Notes under the pieces: generated by a model
What the model was told of the DNA's origin: nothing
Database searches by the model: none
Seen by the model: the letters and a program-made list of their open reading frames with translations, nothing else
Source: Hoplostethus atlanticus
Taxonomy: Eukaryota; Chordata; Actinopteri; Trachichthyiformes; Trachichthyidae
DNA length: 64,000 nucleotides
Reading direction: 5' to 3'
Assembly: GCA_034670405.1 (NCBI GenBank)
Contig: JAXDDX010000054.1
Coordinates: 1,860,001 to 1,924,000 of the forward strand
Shown here: in pieces, positions 1-12,688 of the stretch
Layout: each line of letters begins with the position of its first letter
Numbering within the stretch: the first letter of the stretch is position 1
Position numbers and translations under genes: made by a program

Positions 1-390
1 CGACCTACATCCCCCCCCCAGCCCATGGGTTGAATATGTATTGAAGGCAGACAGTTGAATGTGATTAAATGCATGTAGGCTGCTTGTTGAGTACTACAGA
101 GCTGCAACAAGGGAACTGTGTGCGCTGTCCGTGGTGCTGAAATGTGCGGGATGCGGTTTCCCTTTTGCAGAGTGTTTGCAAACAAGCCAAACGGGCTTTG
201 TTTTGTTGGAAAAAAGCATTCAGTGATTTCGGATACGTCTGGCAGTGTTGAAATGGCGCAGATAAAGAACGGGCATGATGTGGCAAAACCCCCAAAACGG
301 GTGATTACTAATGCGGCAGGCCTATTAAGATACCTTTTAAAGATGATATCGAGTTGTTTGGTGGTGTCATGTTTTTTTTTTCCCGTGCAG

Positions 391-514
391 AATTATGATC
401 TAGCCTAAGGTAGTTGAAGAGACGAGCGATACCCAACACCTGAACGCAGCACGCACAGCTCCAATCCCTTTGTATAGATGCGGTTTGTTGGACTCTCTTT
501 CGAAAACGGTGACA
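391..514 (+). other. Possible non-coding alternative 5' exon (weak)
   Basis: A long pyrimidine tract followed by GTGCAG ends at about 390, and a good donor (CAG then GTAATT) follows at 514/515, framing about 124 nt. No long reading frame crosses it. It lies upstream of elavl2 on the same strand, so it could be an alternative 5' UTR exon, since ELAVL2 genes use several. Splice-like signals also arise by chance, so this is only a candidate. Confidence 0.2.
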
Positions 515-1708
515 GGTAATTGCAAAGATGTAGTGCAACACGCAATTCTCAGGAAAATCCACTACTATCACGCCATGGTGCTATTCCCGCCTGCCGCACT
601 GTGCATGCCTCGGCGTTTGACTTCAAATTCCATATTTAGGAAAAAAAAATGCTTGGTCGTGTTTGAGTGACTCAAGTGAGGACGAATGGGATCTTTTGGT
701 TTGGAAAGACGGTTAAGCCTGACGAGGACCGTGTTATAGCCAATTACATTGAAGGGCTGCTGTGTGCATAGCGGTAGATGGAGCTACTCCGGGTATACTT
801 CCGCGTCTAATGCGTGCTCATGTGTAGGTTGAATGGATGAAACGGAGAGAGCGGAGAGGTATAGCCTTGCTGTGATACGCCCCTATATATTTGCCGGCAG
901 GACTATCTTCCTTTTAAAGACAACCTCCTCCTTGCATTGGTTTCCACTCAGTGATGTCGCGTATTTGTGTGGCGCACCTGTAAAGAGCGAGACAGGCAGA
1001 AGCCGGCTTTTTTAATTATTTGATTCCTTTTATTTCTTCTGTTATTTTTCCTTTTGTTTCATGCATTTGCTGAAAGGAACCCATTTCTGTATTTTGATTT
1101 AATAAATATTTCATTTCCTCATTTTATCTTGTTTGTGTTGGCTTTTATGTTTCGAAGTTTGAACTAAGAGAGAGCGGAATTCATCATTTTACAAGCTATT
1201 GGCCAGGTGTTTGATTCAGAGATTGTTTGCCTAAGGACGTCCGTAACTTTCATTTATAGAAACGGTAAGATATTTTACACATTTGCTCATTCATCTAAAA
1301 CACTTTGAAATCGATATTTCAGAATATGCCAATTCCTTGAAGTCAGTGAGTAGAGCAGACCATGCATTCATTGTAGTCTTATCTTATTGCATGTCAACGC
1401 GATAGGAAAGTCAGTGTGAACGTTGCAGTTACATTCATTGTTCCACGGACTGATGGTTTTCAACTCTGAATTGGGATGCCTTGGCAAATGAAAGGGCCTA
1501 CATGATGGGATAAGTAGGCTATCTCCCCACATGCGCCCATTTTAAAATCTTCTAAGGTTACAATCATGGGCGAGCATATTTATTTCTCTAGTGTGCAGAA
1601 AAGGGCCTTGGCGTTGGATTTAGAACGTGGGATCCGGCTTTGGTAGTTCGTCTTTTACCGCATCTAAAGGGCTGAAGTGAACATGTTTGCATGTTGCACA
1701 TATTAGAC

Positions 1709-1728
1709 TATTATTATTATTATTATTA
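1709..1728. repeat. ATT trinucleotide microsatellite
   Basis: About six tandem ATT units are visible directly. No coding context. Confidence 0.9.
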
Positions 1729-2463
1729 GGCTTACTGCCTGCATATCTAGGGTTACAAATTATGTATTGTTGCAAATATCGCTGCGGCCAATTAACCCTG
1801 ATTCAAAAATAGGTTTTCAACATAGGTTAGTAGTCTTTTTTTTTCATCAAAATCAAAACTTGCATTTTATTTAGGCTACAAATAAACAAAGCGCGGGCAA
1901 ATAGCCCACTCTTACAACTGGGTTGGAAACATACTATGGTAGGGGCGACTTGATGGGTTTCACCGTAAAAACAGGTGTTTGAAGATTCATTCACAGGTTA
2001 CTGTGCAACTCCTGGTGAATGACAAGCCAAGAAAAGATGCGAGAGTACGCTATGTTAGGTATAGTTAAGTTAGGTGCAGCCTGTGCGTTGCACTACCACT
2101 GATGCAATTGTTCGACTGCAGATCTGGCTAACTTTTTGCCAAACAGAAACGCTGGACATTGAGAAGCTTCCATTAACCAAGATATTACACCCACTGCACT
2201 GCAAGCTATATATCCTCATTACCTTCATATATTTTTATGTCCTATTGCTATATCATTTTCTGTGGTATGTTTTTTACTTAGCGTAGCTGGATTAATATTG
2301 TTTTTTTTAAGTTTTGCTGTCATGTTTGTATTTCTAAAATGTATTATAGGATTAGTTATTTTTGTAATGGCAATGCATGTCCTCAGGTATAGATGCTAGA
2401 CAGGCATAGTTCAAATACCTAGTATCTGGCAACCTCCGCTATGGATTTCCACGACATCACAAT

Positions 2464-2664
2464 CAGGGGTTTTCAAACTTTTTCACAGACCCCATTTGAG
2501 AGTTTGCCCTTTGTTGTTAAATAGGATAAGGCACCTAATTATATATATTAACTGTCTATAGTGGGGCGAGTGAAATCTACTATCAAAACAAGTCATGCTT
2601 GTACATGAAATTAACTACCGCTTCAAACCCTGGTGGTCCCCGGACCCAGCTTTGGAAACCACTG
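2464..2664. mobile_element. hAT-type MITE remnant
   Basis: The left end reads CAGGGGTTTTCAAACTTTTT and the right end, reverse-complemented, starts CAGTGGTTTCCAAAG. These form diverged terminal inverted repeats of the widespread CAGNGGTTCTCAAA type found in non-autonomous hAT elements. The element is about 200 bp. I could not see a clean 8-bp target duplication (flanks ATCACAAT and CATTATGC), so it is probably old. It ends just upstream of the candidate elavl2 promoter. Confidence 0.65.
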
Positions 2665-2779
2665 CATTATGCTCAAACTACTTCATTGTATTTTTTTTCC
2701 TTTGGCTTGACGGTTTCACTGCAAATGGCACTCAGATGTGAGGTACCATAAAAGACGTGTACACCTGCAACAAATCAAT

Positions 2780-2895
2780 TAGTCAATAAAGGCTGCTTCC
2801 GGGTTGACAAACGGACCCTTCCAAGGTCCTCTCTGATTGGCTGAGGGTTTACTTGGTTTAGTTTACTTAGGGTGGCCGCGTTCCCGCCACCGCCC
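2780..2895 (+). promoter_or_regulatory. Candidate elavl2 promoter
   Basis: An inverted CCAAT box in good NF-Y context (GATTGGCT, 2835-2842) is followed by a GC-rich patch with CCGCC and CCGCCCCCC around 2881-2900. No TATA box is obvious. This arrangement lies directly upstream of a segment ending in a consensus splice donor at 2985, which fits a CCAAT/GC promoter of a neuronal gene. The start site cannot be placed from sequence alone. Confidence 0.4.
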
Positions 2896-2985
2896 CCCAC
2901 TCTACTGCGCAAAGATTGCGACCCAGAGTTTGATATCTACGGACATTCATCAATAAATACCCGCGAATCGTATTCAACACCCTCA
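2890..2985 (+). other. elavl2: Candidate non-coding first exon of elavl2 (5' UTR)
   Basis: The segment ends in CACCCTCAG followed by GTAAGG, a near-perfect donor, and lies just below a CCAAT/GC-rich promoter-like block. It has no usable long reading frame, as expected for a 5' UTR exon. It would splice to 13734 (alternative coding exon) or to 15047/15050. The 5' edge given here is a guess because transcription starts cannot be read from sequence. The assignment to elavl2 rests on strand, position and the donor. Confidence 0.45.
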
Positions 2986-5900
2986 GGTAAGGTGTAATGT
3001 CACAAGGGATTATTGCAAATATATTAATTGCCAAAATACGCTCCAAAAACTGAATAAAATTGCATTGCACGCGGCAGGCTAATCCAAATTTCTGTTTGCG
3101 TCAAGCCGCACCAAGTCCCGTTTAAGTTGCTCGCAAGATTTCAGCAAAAATTGAAGTCTTATAACGTTATAGCTTAATTTTAAGCACAACGTGCACGTTG
3201 GCTAGAATGAGTATGGTAGCAAAGTGCCGCAAGAACAACGGAAAGCTCAGTGCTAGCTAACTTGCAAGACTCAACTAAGAAAGCTCTAACCTGAACTAAA
3301 GAAACCCTGCAAACGCAGCTTTTATGTAATCCTGTGCACCCTTTAGGTTCTCCTTTCCACTTTAGCTTTTCACACAAAACCGCCTTAATCGCCACAATTT
3401 AGGCGGATAATGTTTGTATTTTGGAAAAAGCGTTAAGCTAATCGACCACGTCGGTTGTCTGCGGTTGCAGAACAGCTGGTGCAATTAACGCTCATTACAC
3501 GTTTGCGAAGTTGGCTGAAAATCCAAATGTTATCCTAACTTGGGCCACTTAGTGTTTGCTGCCTAACCAGCTAACGTTGGCGCAAAGTTAACTCAAGGCT
3601 GCTGTGGGGTAATTTGCACTGTAATTGACTGATTTCACTGAGTTAGTATTCCAGCGCAGTCGTTTATTGTGCGCAGGGCGTGTACACTGCAGCACAGGTG
3701 TCAGAGATGAACCAATTTAGCAGCCAGCTCTCACCCCCCACCCCGTCCATTCACGCTTTCAAACGCCTAATTTAAAGGCCTTTTACGTTTTAACTAAACA
3801 CTGCGTTTCATTTAAAACTATTTCTATCGGTACATGTACAGCTACATCCATGTACTGTTTCCACCGTCAAATACTTTACATACTTTGAAGGTTTTATACA
3901 GTTTTGTATCTAAGTTATGAAACTGAAACTGGCCTAATATGATTCATTTAGGCTGTGAAATGTTTGACTGCACACACTAGCCATTCATTAAGCAGTGAAG
4001 GTCAAGATTTGTTTTCCTCCAGTTCATAAAATAATTGGTTATTTTCCACTACAGTAGTGCCATGTTAATGACAAACCTGTGTAGGACAAAAGTCTGTTAA
4101 TTTCCTCCCTTGTATGAGTGCATGCAATGTGTGGGCATTAGCCATACTCATCAGAGCGTAATATCTCCACTTGTGGGTTAATGCAAACATACGTCTACTG
4201 TAGCTTCAGGTTGCTTGCACAGCTTTGAAAAGGAGAATTGTCAGACTCTATTCTGTGGTATTTTCTCAAAGGTAGTTTCTACCTGGTTAGCATCTCTAGT
4301 GATTACGGTTGTAGTATCTGGCCTTGAATACTGAGCAGCGAATGTGTTGAAGCTTCAGGCGTTTGAGTTATAGTAGGCAGTCTACGGTGAGTAATCATCA
4401 GTTGGTAGGTCATGAAAAGACTGCGTATCATCAAGCCAGCTACTAAAAGCCTGACCAGTTAATTTACGAGGAGGCTGCTGATACTCATGCCATCTGTGGT
4501 CCTGTGGGGATAGGGAGATGGACCAATAGAAAGGATTAACTGAGGGGTTAAGGGTGTGGCACACTCTTTGCCTTACGGTTTCCCCTCGCCTTACTTTGAA
4601 TTGGTGCCAGCTATTCCTCAGTTTAACATTGGCTAGTGGAGTTTCCTGGGAGTTGCGTCGCTTTGAAAACTGTGTAGTTTAATATAATTTTTGCAAAATC
4701 ATCCTCAAGTCTAGCCTTCACTTGATATAGCATAGTTAAGGGACAAGTGGGAAATATTTAGGATTAGTGCAATACTTTTGTAATAGTAATTGGTCATCAG
4801 TAAGAGACTAGATGTACACGTTACTGCTTTTTGCTGAGCAAGTAGTACATTTTTTTTGTGACAACTTCAGTAAGTTCAGTAAGACTAGGCGTTGATCTAA
4901 TAAAAGGTCACCCCCCCCCATCCAATTTTTGTTGTTTGATAAACATTTCAGCATCAATTAGCATTTTCCTTTGTTCTTGGTATGTGTGGCTTTCATGGCG
5001 AGTACTGATAGTTAAGGGCTGATTCCAGTCAATATTGGTATAAAGATGAGTAATATCAGTAAACGTCTATTGTCTGTTATTGTTCTCATGGAAAGTCCAG
5101 CTTTACTTTAGGTAGCACACCCCCACATTTCCTTTTTCTATATATATTTTCTGCTTTATAGGTATTTTTCACCCTGAATGTTCCTGTGCCTTCCACAATT
5201 CTAGCAGTTTCTGTGCTCTGTGAGGGGCAAGAGGTAAGAGTGGTTGTCTTGATGTATTGTTGAGCCCAGACATTTGCCTTTCTAAATAAAGGCTGCTGAC
5301 AGAGCAACTTAAATGCAGGAGAGTGAGTGAACTTGCAAAGGCCACGTCAGTGTGATCTGTGCAGCAATGTGTGCTGCTGTCAGAATTGGGTTAGTATACA
5401 GGGGGTGGCTCCAGCAAAAAAAGCAATCCCCTTTCTCCTCCTCCTCCTTCCATCCCATTCCCCCTCTCTTCTCCCCATGCTCTCTCCCTCTGCAGTTGAG
5501 ACCTAGTCTGAGGTCTGTGGGTGGTGTGTGGGACTCCTTCCCTGTCCATGTTTGTTGGCCACAGGGTGTCCCTCCCTCTGCGTGTGCAGGTCAATGCCGG
5601 AGGCCAGCACCGCAGTGTCCTTGGACCCTATCACTGCATCACAGCAGCTCTTATAGATCTCCCACATCCCATGCGCTATATAGGTGCTTTTATTCCATCT
5701 TGTCTTTGAGGCTTTTTATTCATTGTGGTGTAATGTCCACTATAGCCCACCATAATGAGTATGAATAGGCCTATGTTTTCTTTTTGGTGTCTAGAAAACA
5801 TTTTAGGCTTCAATTATGTTGGCGATTATGGGATTGAACCTCCTAGTCAACACAACTAGTTTCAAAAGAGATTGATAATGTAAGTTGGCTCCTGAGGAAC

Positions 5901-6375
5901 AGAATACGATAGATGAGGCGTAGTAGATGCTGAAATGTGAGTTACAACCTCAGCATTGAACTCAAGTCCCAGTGCAGAGTGAGTTATTACTGCCCAGTCA
6001 TTTTCCTGTGCTCTGACTTGATTGGTCTTTTATAAAAGTTGTCATTTGCATGACTATGGTTTTTTGTTGTTTAGTATCCCCTCCTATTCTAAGCGTGAGA
6101 GCTATTTCTAGAGCATTGTCAGCAGTTTGTGTTGGCACAGATACCCCACGACTCGAAGGAGCACAGATGCACTGCGTCATAGGTGCAATGAATTATGGTC
6201 ATTGTAGTTCACAAACAGGTTTTCGCCGCTTGGCTTAGCAGCATTACATCTTGATTGTCTGAAAACTGCATTGTGAGAATCGGCAGCTTCAGACATTATA
6301 GCCAATTTACCTGAGCGGGCTGCACAAATAATACAATTATATGGCAACCACTAATATTTATCACTTTAACATCAC

Positions 6376-6405
6376 TATATATATATATATATATATACAC
6401 ACACA
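6376..6405. repeat. AT/AC dinucleotide microsatellite
   Basis: About ten AT units run into a short AC run, directly abutting the hairpin repeat that starts at 6405. Confidence 0.9.
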
Positions 6406-6550
6406 GATAATTAAGAATGTAAGAGTTGTTACAGAAAGCAAGTTTATAAAAATGTGTTTTAGCTAAGTTTAGCTAAATCACTTCACTCCTTTAAATCTAT
6501 TCTATTTTTATAAACTTTCTTTCTATAACAACTTACATTCTTAAATCTGT
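6405..6550. repeat. Imperfect inverted repeat (MITE-like hairpin)
   Basis: The arm at 6405-6453 (begins AGATAATTAAGAATGTAAG) matches, with a few mismatches and indels, the reverse complement of the arm at about 6502-6550 (ends CTTACATTCTTAAATCTGT). The loop of about 50 nt contains a direct repeat of TTTAGCTAA. This is a foldback element or MITE core next to a microsatellite. I cannot assign a family. Confidence 0.75.
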
Positions 6551-9500
6551 TATTATAGGCCAATTTATTAATTAGCATTTTTGTCCTGTTTTTGTTATTT
6601 TTTTTGCTCTCTAAAGTGCTTCAACCATTATTAATAAAAATAATATTATATGGCCCGTGCTCCTTTTCATGTAGCTAGCAGATGGACTACCATCTGAAAC
6701 TGGCCAGGCTATATTAGGGTAGGTTTCAGTTCCCTTTCCTAAAGGAGACAAGATGTTTGGGCATTTTACAACATTGTTGTTTATCATTTGTCTTTGCTTC
6801 AGTTGTCTTTGCGTCAGTGTGTGGGTAGACTAGTTACGTCTGTCTTCAGCTGGGATATTTTGAACTGTTACTTCTGGGCTATTGTGGGCTTTTAGTTTTC
6901 AAGGACAGGCCATGCATGTCTGCGTGCACTCTGGAGCTCTTCACTCTGCAACTTGTCACACATACATGGCCAATTTAATCCTCTGAGGAACTAATAGTAG
7001 CTGTGCCCTCACTTTTTAAGTGCTCAGTGTCACATCAGTACATGCTAGCCTTGTTCACTGGCGGTGTCAGGTACGGCTCTCCTCAATTAAAGAAATTCTA
7101 ACAGTAATTTGGATTTTGTTGACCAATTTGACCAAACACAATCTTCAAAATTGCTCCAACTACATTGTCCCGCTTAGATATTGTGTTTGTCAAAGAAGAC
7201 CAATACATATTTTAAACTACTGTTGTGATTCGGGGAAAAGTACTTAACACTGTTTTTAAAAACCTAAAGCAATAAATTGACTAAAGAAAACCACTGAAAA
7301 AAGCCCTGATAACCGAATAGTCGACTAATTTACAAAGGGGGCAGGCAGAGGTTTAGCCAAAGCAATTAGATAGTGCTTATGGATAGCAGTTGAGGTATGA
7401 CGGGGCCATTTCATGCAATGCCATTGAAACGGTCATTGTTCTATGCCAAGGAACCAGTGGGCTTATTCGAGAAAGTAAAAAAACAAACAATCAACGGCAG
7501 TATTACAGTGGTGCAGGTGGGCAGACCTTGACACTTAAAGAGAAGTTGTATATTAGTTCTATCTAATTCAAGGTGTTAACATTGGATTGACTTTGTTTCT
7601 GGCTACCCTTCATAGCTGAAATGATCCAAAGGGCAATGAAACTTCCTTATAAAATTAATACTTGCAAGCTTGCTGGTGACTCACGTTTCTGAACTAGAGT
7701 ACATTTATTTAGCTTGACAACCTTTTATTGAAGCTGCCATTAATTGAAAATATTCCTAGTTGTAGTCTACATGTGTCGGGAATTTCTGTACTCTTTGCTC
7801 ATTAAATTTTAGGTGGCTAGATGTTTTTCTCAACAGGCAAAGATGAAACTTAATGTTGTTTTGGCTGTATGGAAACGATTTGTCTAGTGCATCAGTTTTT
7901 GTTTTTTCCTTTACCAAGTACAGAAATGTGAGCTGGTTGTTATTGTAATCCCATATCAGTTGATTTACTGCTCTATTTTATTCAGAGAGTTTCATCAGCT
8001 GTCAAGTCTCGCCCCCAAACACCTTGGCAAAGTCACTTTTCCATGTAATTAATTAGCACAATCCACTGAGACAGAGCTTGCCACCACCAGTAGCTTTCGG
8101 AGTCTAGGGATGATTTAGGCTAAGGCTCAGTACCTGTGACTATTTGTGAGTACACCACTTGCATGTGAAAATATGGCAAGTCTGCTATAATTTTAGAGTG
8201 GCCCTTAAGCTGTTTGCTATTTGCGTATTGTTATAAAATATTTACAACTTTAAGGTGTGTCAAAAGCATTCACTTTATTTAAATGTAGACATTGCTGCCC
8301 AAATTAGGTATCTTCTGCTCTCCAACAGCTTGTTTCTTTTCATAGAAACATTGCGTGCAATGGCTTTTCTCCCCTCTGTGAGAAGGCAGTGGGATCTGAG
8401 AGTACCAGTAACTAAACATGCTACACTTTAATGAGTCCTAAAAGGGAGCCTGCTCAGTGGGGTAAAACTGTGGAGGTGGATGGGTTTATCCTAGCAATGA
8501 TGGAAAATAAAAAAAGAACCTCATGATCTTTAACTGGGGCTGGTTTCTGACGAAAACCGTGAGGCGAGGCCTCCAGGGGAACAAGATGCTCCGCACTGAA
8601 ATGCCAGCACTAGGAGGAGGCTGCTGGCTGGCTGCACATAGTGAAAGCCTTCACTGAAATTTTTGGGGAGAGGCGTCTTGCCAAGCTTCCTCTTCCAAGT
8701 GTTTATCTAATGAAATATTTCTGCCTTGTGGCACTATCTCCAGCGGGACAATAGCCAATGTTTGTACTCTGTACTTACAATGAAAGGTGAATTGGAGATT
8801 GAAGCAAGTCACTTTCCCGAAAAACAATATGTTCTCTTGCTATGTTTGTATTGTGATCTACTGCCTTTCTCTCTGCGAGTGGGGAGGCTACTCACGGAGC
8901 AGAGAATTCCCCAGAATTATAGTTTGGCAAGTGAGAAGTTTGGCTGAATTTGACTTTTAGGGTTTTTGTAATTTCTGTCCTTGTGCCCTTTCTGTCATCT
9001 TAACTGAACGGCCGAGGGTTGACAAGTGAAAGCAGTAATTGAAACATACTGTTTGCAGGCTTGTACTGGTTTCACACTTCAAGACAAATAACAGATGGAA
9101 AGAGCAGCAGGAGAGTTGACTTGAGCTGTGAAGTTCAAGCCCACATCATTGCACAACTGGAATGCTTGCAGTATATTTATAGTTGATGTGGACTGTATTT
9201 GGCACAATCAGGAAGGCTTAAATCTGTTGAAATTGAGACAAGCGTCAGAAAACCTTTTGGAAATTGTTTTAAATGTTTTTTGTTGGCCTGTTTTTTTTTT
9301 GTCATGCACTGTCTTGGTCTTATGGATAGCATAAGCTGCATAGTTCCAATTTTAAAGTCCAAATCTAGATTCCAGATTGAAAAAAAAAAAATACCCCAAA
9401 AAAAATCATAGCAGGATTTAACATTAACAGTTTTTACCTCTTGCTTGGTTGGGCCATTAGGTTACTTACCCCTAGTCTTGCCCTAGTTTTCACTGGCCCA

Positions 9501-12230
9501 GTAGGTCAAAATGACCACTTTTTCATAAGTTTAAGTAAATTATTGCTAAAAATATGAATGTAAAATGGCAAAGAAAATGGAACGACCAACTAAGTATATA
9601 ATCGTCCATGTTTACATACTTTCTGTAAATGTTACCAGCAGTAACATGGAAAAAATAAAACATAACAGTAGAAATTCATTAGGCTGCTCAATTTCTCCAT
9701 TCATCTGTCTTGCCTGTACATTAATCTGACCTAATGAGTGGTTGTCAGCTCGCTGCTTTGTCAACACAGGCTGGCACTTGTCGTGGGCATCGAGTGTTTA
9801 CTGTAATTGGTGGTCCCTTTTTTTATTTATTTTATTTTTTTTATAAATGAGCTAGCTTGATCTGCCTTTCTTGGAAATGGTTGACAAACAGTGTCGCTTC
9901 CACAATGTAAGAAACTGTTTACATTTCATTTTGTAATTCATATTATCCACCACCATGTTTGCTCCGCACAGCTGCTGTTGAACCACCCAGTTGTTGTCAC
10001 AATATCCTAATGCGCAATTCATTTTTCTCCTCATTCGTGCAGACTGTACTGGATATGTTGTTTCCTCTAATGAATAAACCCTATCTCTATAATAAGTGGT
10101 CCTAACTGCATAGGAGTTGGAGCCATTTGCTGTAGGGCTCTAGTTTTCTATTTTTATTTAGGTTCTATATATAGCCAGTGAGTTTCGACCTTGGTTGTGG
10201 GACATGCAAGGAAATTAATTGCATCATGTATTTGCACTTGGGTGCTACTGCAATGGCGCTGAATAGCAGTGAAAAGCCTGAAAATGCCGGGAATGGATGT
10301 TATTTTGAAAAAAACTTCCCTACAGGTCCGGATGAACACTGAAGAACAATGCTCTCACCAACTTGCAAGCATAGTTAGCCTTAATGTTGAAATGTTACAC
10401 AGTAGAAATTATGGATGGGCACGTCCAATCATCTTCGCAGTTCAACTAATTGAAATTTTCAATTAATCAATTAGGTGGAATCAATGGAATGGTCTGTTCA
10501 TACAATGGCTGTTTATCAAAAGGACACCGTTGTAATAGTCGGTATAGCCATATGCTCATTTGGCAACACTGCAGCTAAGGAGGAAAAGACATGTATGTCT
10601 ACTATATGGAGCATCATGATTGTCATAAGAGACTTTACACTATTGTGTCCACATTGTTTCTGCAAAATGGCTGTACTGACAGGTAAAGGAGTATATTTAC
10701 ATATGCCATTGCATTGTGTCATAGCAAAGAGTAAAAAAAAACCTGTTTTCAAATTATGTGATTTACCGGCCTGAGTTGTTTGTGCATTATCTCCCCTGTA
10801 GTTTACATTTATAGTCCTGTATCGTGCAGTACACTTATAAAGCATAAAGACAAATCACAATGTCTGGAAATCTAGAGAAAAGGACTAAAAACAGGAAAGA
10901 GATGCTTGAGGTAAAAAAAAAAATCTAATAGAATTACAGTTAACATGACAAATAAATGGCATCAGAGCCAGAAGGATATTTTGAGTATGCAGGATATGAA
11001 TCACACCTATACAAGTAGAAATATGATCTTGTAAGAGCATGTTTTTGGCTCAGTTAAAACCATGGTCATGTTAAATTTGATTGTGGGGAAGTGGGATGCC
11101 GCTTTGTATGAATGTTTAACTGGAATGTGTTTAAAAGTGTTTTTTGTTTTTTTTGCCAGGGGTAAACAAGTAAATCATCACCTTAATGCTGTGTAAATTA
11201 GAGATTGTAAACGATTAGGCCTAAAGCATTTGTCTTTCAACCAATCCAAAGCAAATTTTCAAATACACCTATGGATTTCAATGTCAGGCTGTTGCCAGTG
11301 GCAACATTCTCTGTCTTGCGCTTTTGTACTTAAAGGAGTGGGTTGCAGCCATTTATGTGTGTATTCACCTTTGTTACCCTTAATATTGAACAATTTGAAG
11401 CTATAATATCTAATGTGTCTAAAGCAGTCTGCTCTTCCAAGAAGGCAAATATTGATAGATGGTGGATTAATCTGGGATGTCTGTAGACAATTGTAGCTTT
11501 GAAATTTTGAATGGCAGAATGTTGTGATTGGCTTATAAACCTGAGGGGTGTTCCACGAAGCGAGCTTGCCACTTATCCAGGCTTATTTCGCTTAGTCCTG
11601 GCTCATTTTCAGGTTTATTCGGTTCCACAAAGCAAGCTCAGCATAGTTCAAGCCAAGTTGCTCTGGCAACTTATGCTTCCAAACTAGCCTGCCTCGGGGC
11701 AGGCTAGATATCAGGCTAAACCACAGCTGAAGCTTAATCGGTACTCCCGTAACACTGATCCGACTGAAACGCAACAACAAGGTTCCGCCATCCTAATGTT
11801 CAACACTATTACCCTAGACCCTACACTATCAGACATAAAATGCAACGTTAATAGAAAATAAAAAATATAAAATGATGTAGGCTGTATCGGGGATACAGTC
11901 ACGGTTCAGAGCGTTGCTAGGCAACCCCATTTAACCATGAGTGTCCAGCGAGACCTCAAGTGCCTGTATTGCTTTTTGAAAACGGTTACAACTTATAGAA
12001 ATAATTATTTGATGACAATATTATTTTATTTTCTAAATTATTTTTATTTAAGAAATTCAGTGAAATAATAAAGTACCTTGAATATATGTCAAGATGTTTC
12101 CACGGTTGCTAGGAGACGCATTCACTGTTTCTGTATGGGATTTACAGTCACTGTAGAACACGCTTTCAACCGATCAATTTCCAGGATGGAAACAACCGAT
12201 TTCATAAAAATATAATGAAAGTAAGAACCA

Positions 12231-12303
12231 GCCCGAACAGCTCAGTCAGTAGAGCCATGAGACTCTCAGCCTTAAGGTTGTGAGTTCGATCCCCATATAG
12301 GGT
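12231..12303 (+). pseudogene. tRNA-Lys-like sequence inside the transposon
   Basis: The segment begins GCCCGAACAGCTCAGTCAGT and carries an A-box-like AGCTCAGTCAGTAG and a B box AGTTCGATCCC, with spacing like a tRNA. The first half, including ATGAGACTCT, follows the pattern of vertebrate tRNA-Lys. The 3' half of the anticodon stem and the acceptor stem no longer pair properly, so it is not a functional tRNA. It may be a tRNA pseudogene or the head of a tRNA-derived SINE that landed in the Harbinger-like element. Confidence 0.65.
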
Positions 12304-12520
12304 CCAGTACTGTACGATGATTGTAATGTAGTAAGATGAAACTTTACTACATCATTTATGGCGATAGATAGTACATTTACAGTCTTGAGGTTTCATATAT
12401 GGCCTGGTTTAATTTATAATATTTTTAGCACAGCTTTTCAGTTCTTTAATATTGTTGGAACACATGATATTAATAAGGTCTATACAATTTGTTTGTTTTT
12501 AATTCAACAATTACTTACGC

Positions 12521-12688
12521 ATTCAATCTAGCAGCAATTCGTTGCCAATCTTTCTCTCCCTTTATTTATGGAAATCGTATTTCCCTTTTCATTGTAATAT
12601 GGCTGAATTCTCCATAGACCTCCACTAAAAGTCGCTGTTCAGTGGGCCTGAACATTGTGGCTCTGTCTTTACCGTCATTTTTCGCCAT
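12521..12688 (-). pseudogene. Broken Myb/SANT-like gene of the Harbinger element
   Basis: Reading the - strand from the ATG at 12688, the product starts MAKNDGKDRATMFRPTEQRL and continues LLVEVYGEFSHIT, then meets a stop after about 40 codons. In another frame, just before a donor (GTAAGT) near 12520, the sequence DWQRIAARLNA follows. Together these match the usual pattern of the Myb/SANT-like DNA-binding domain of PIF/Harbinger accessory proteins (a T-x-x-E-x-x-L-L-v-E start and a late W-x-x-I-A-x-x-L-N-A). A frameshift or small deletion and a stop separate the halves, so it is a relic. The family call is from memory of that domain. Confidence 0.6.

Larger units (their letters stand above)
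1..2463. other. Upstream flank of elavl2, no gene recognised
   Basis: I see no exon that I can assign to a protein family on either strand. Short open stretches exist but none resembles a known protein. The stretch is AT-rich in parts and contains one ATT microsatellite and a possible non-coding exon (listed separately). It could hold distal promoter or enhancer sequence of elavl2, but nothing in the bases proves this. Confidence 0.5.
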
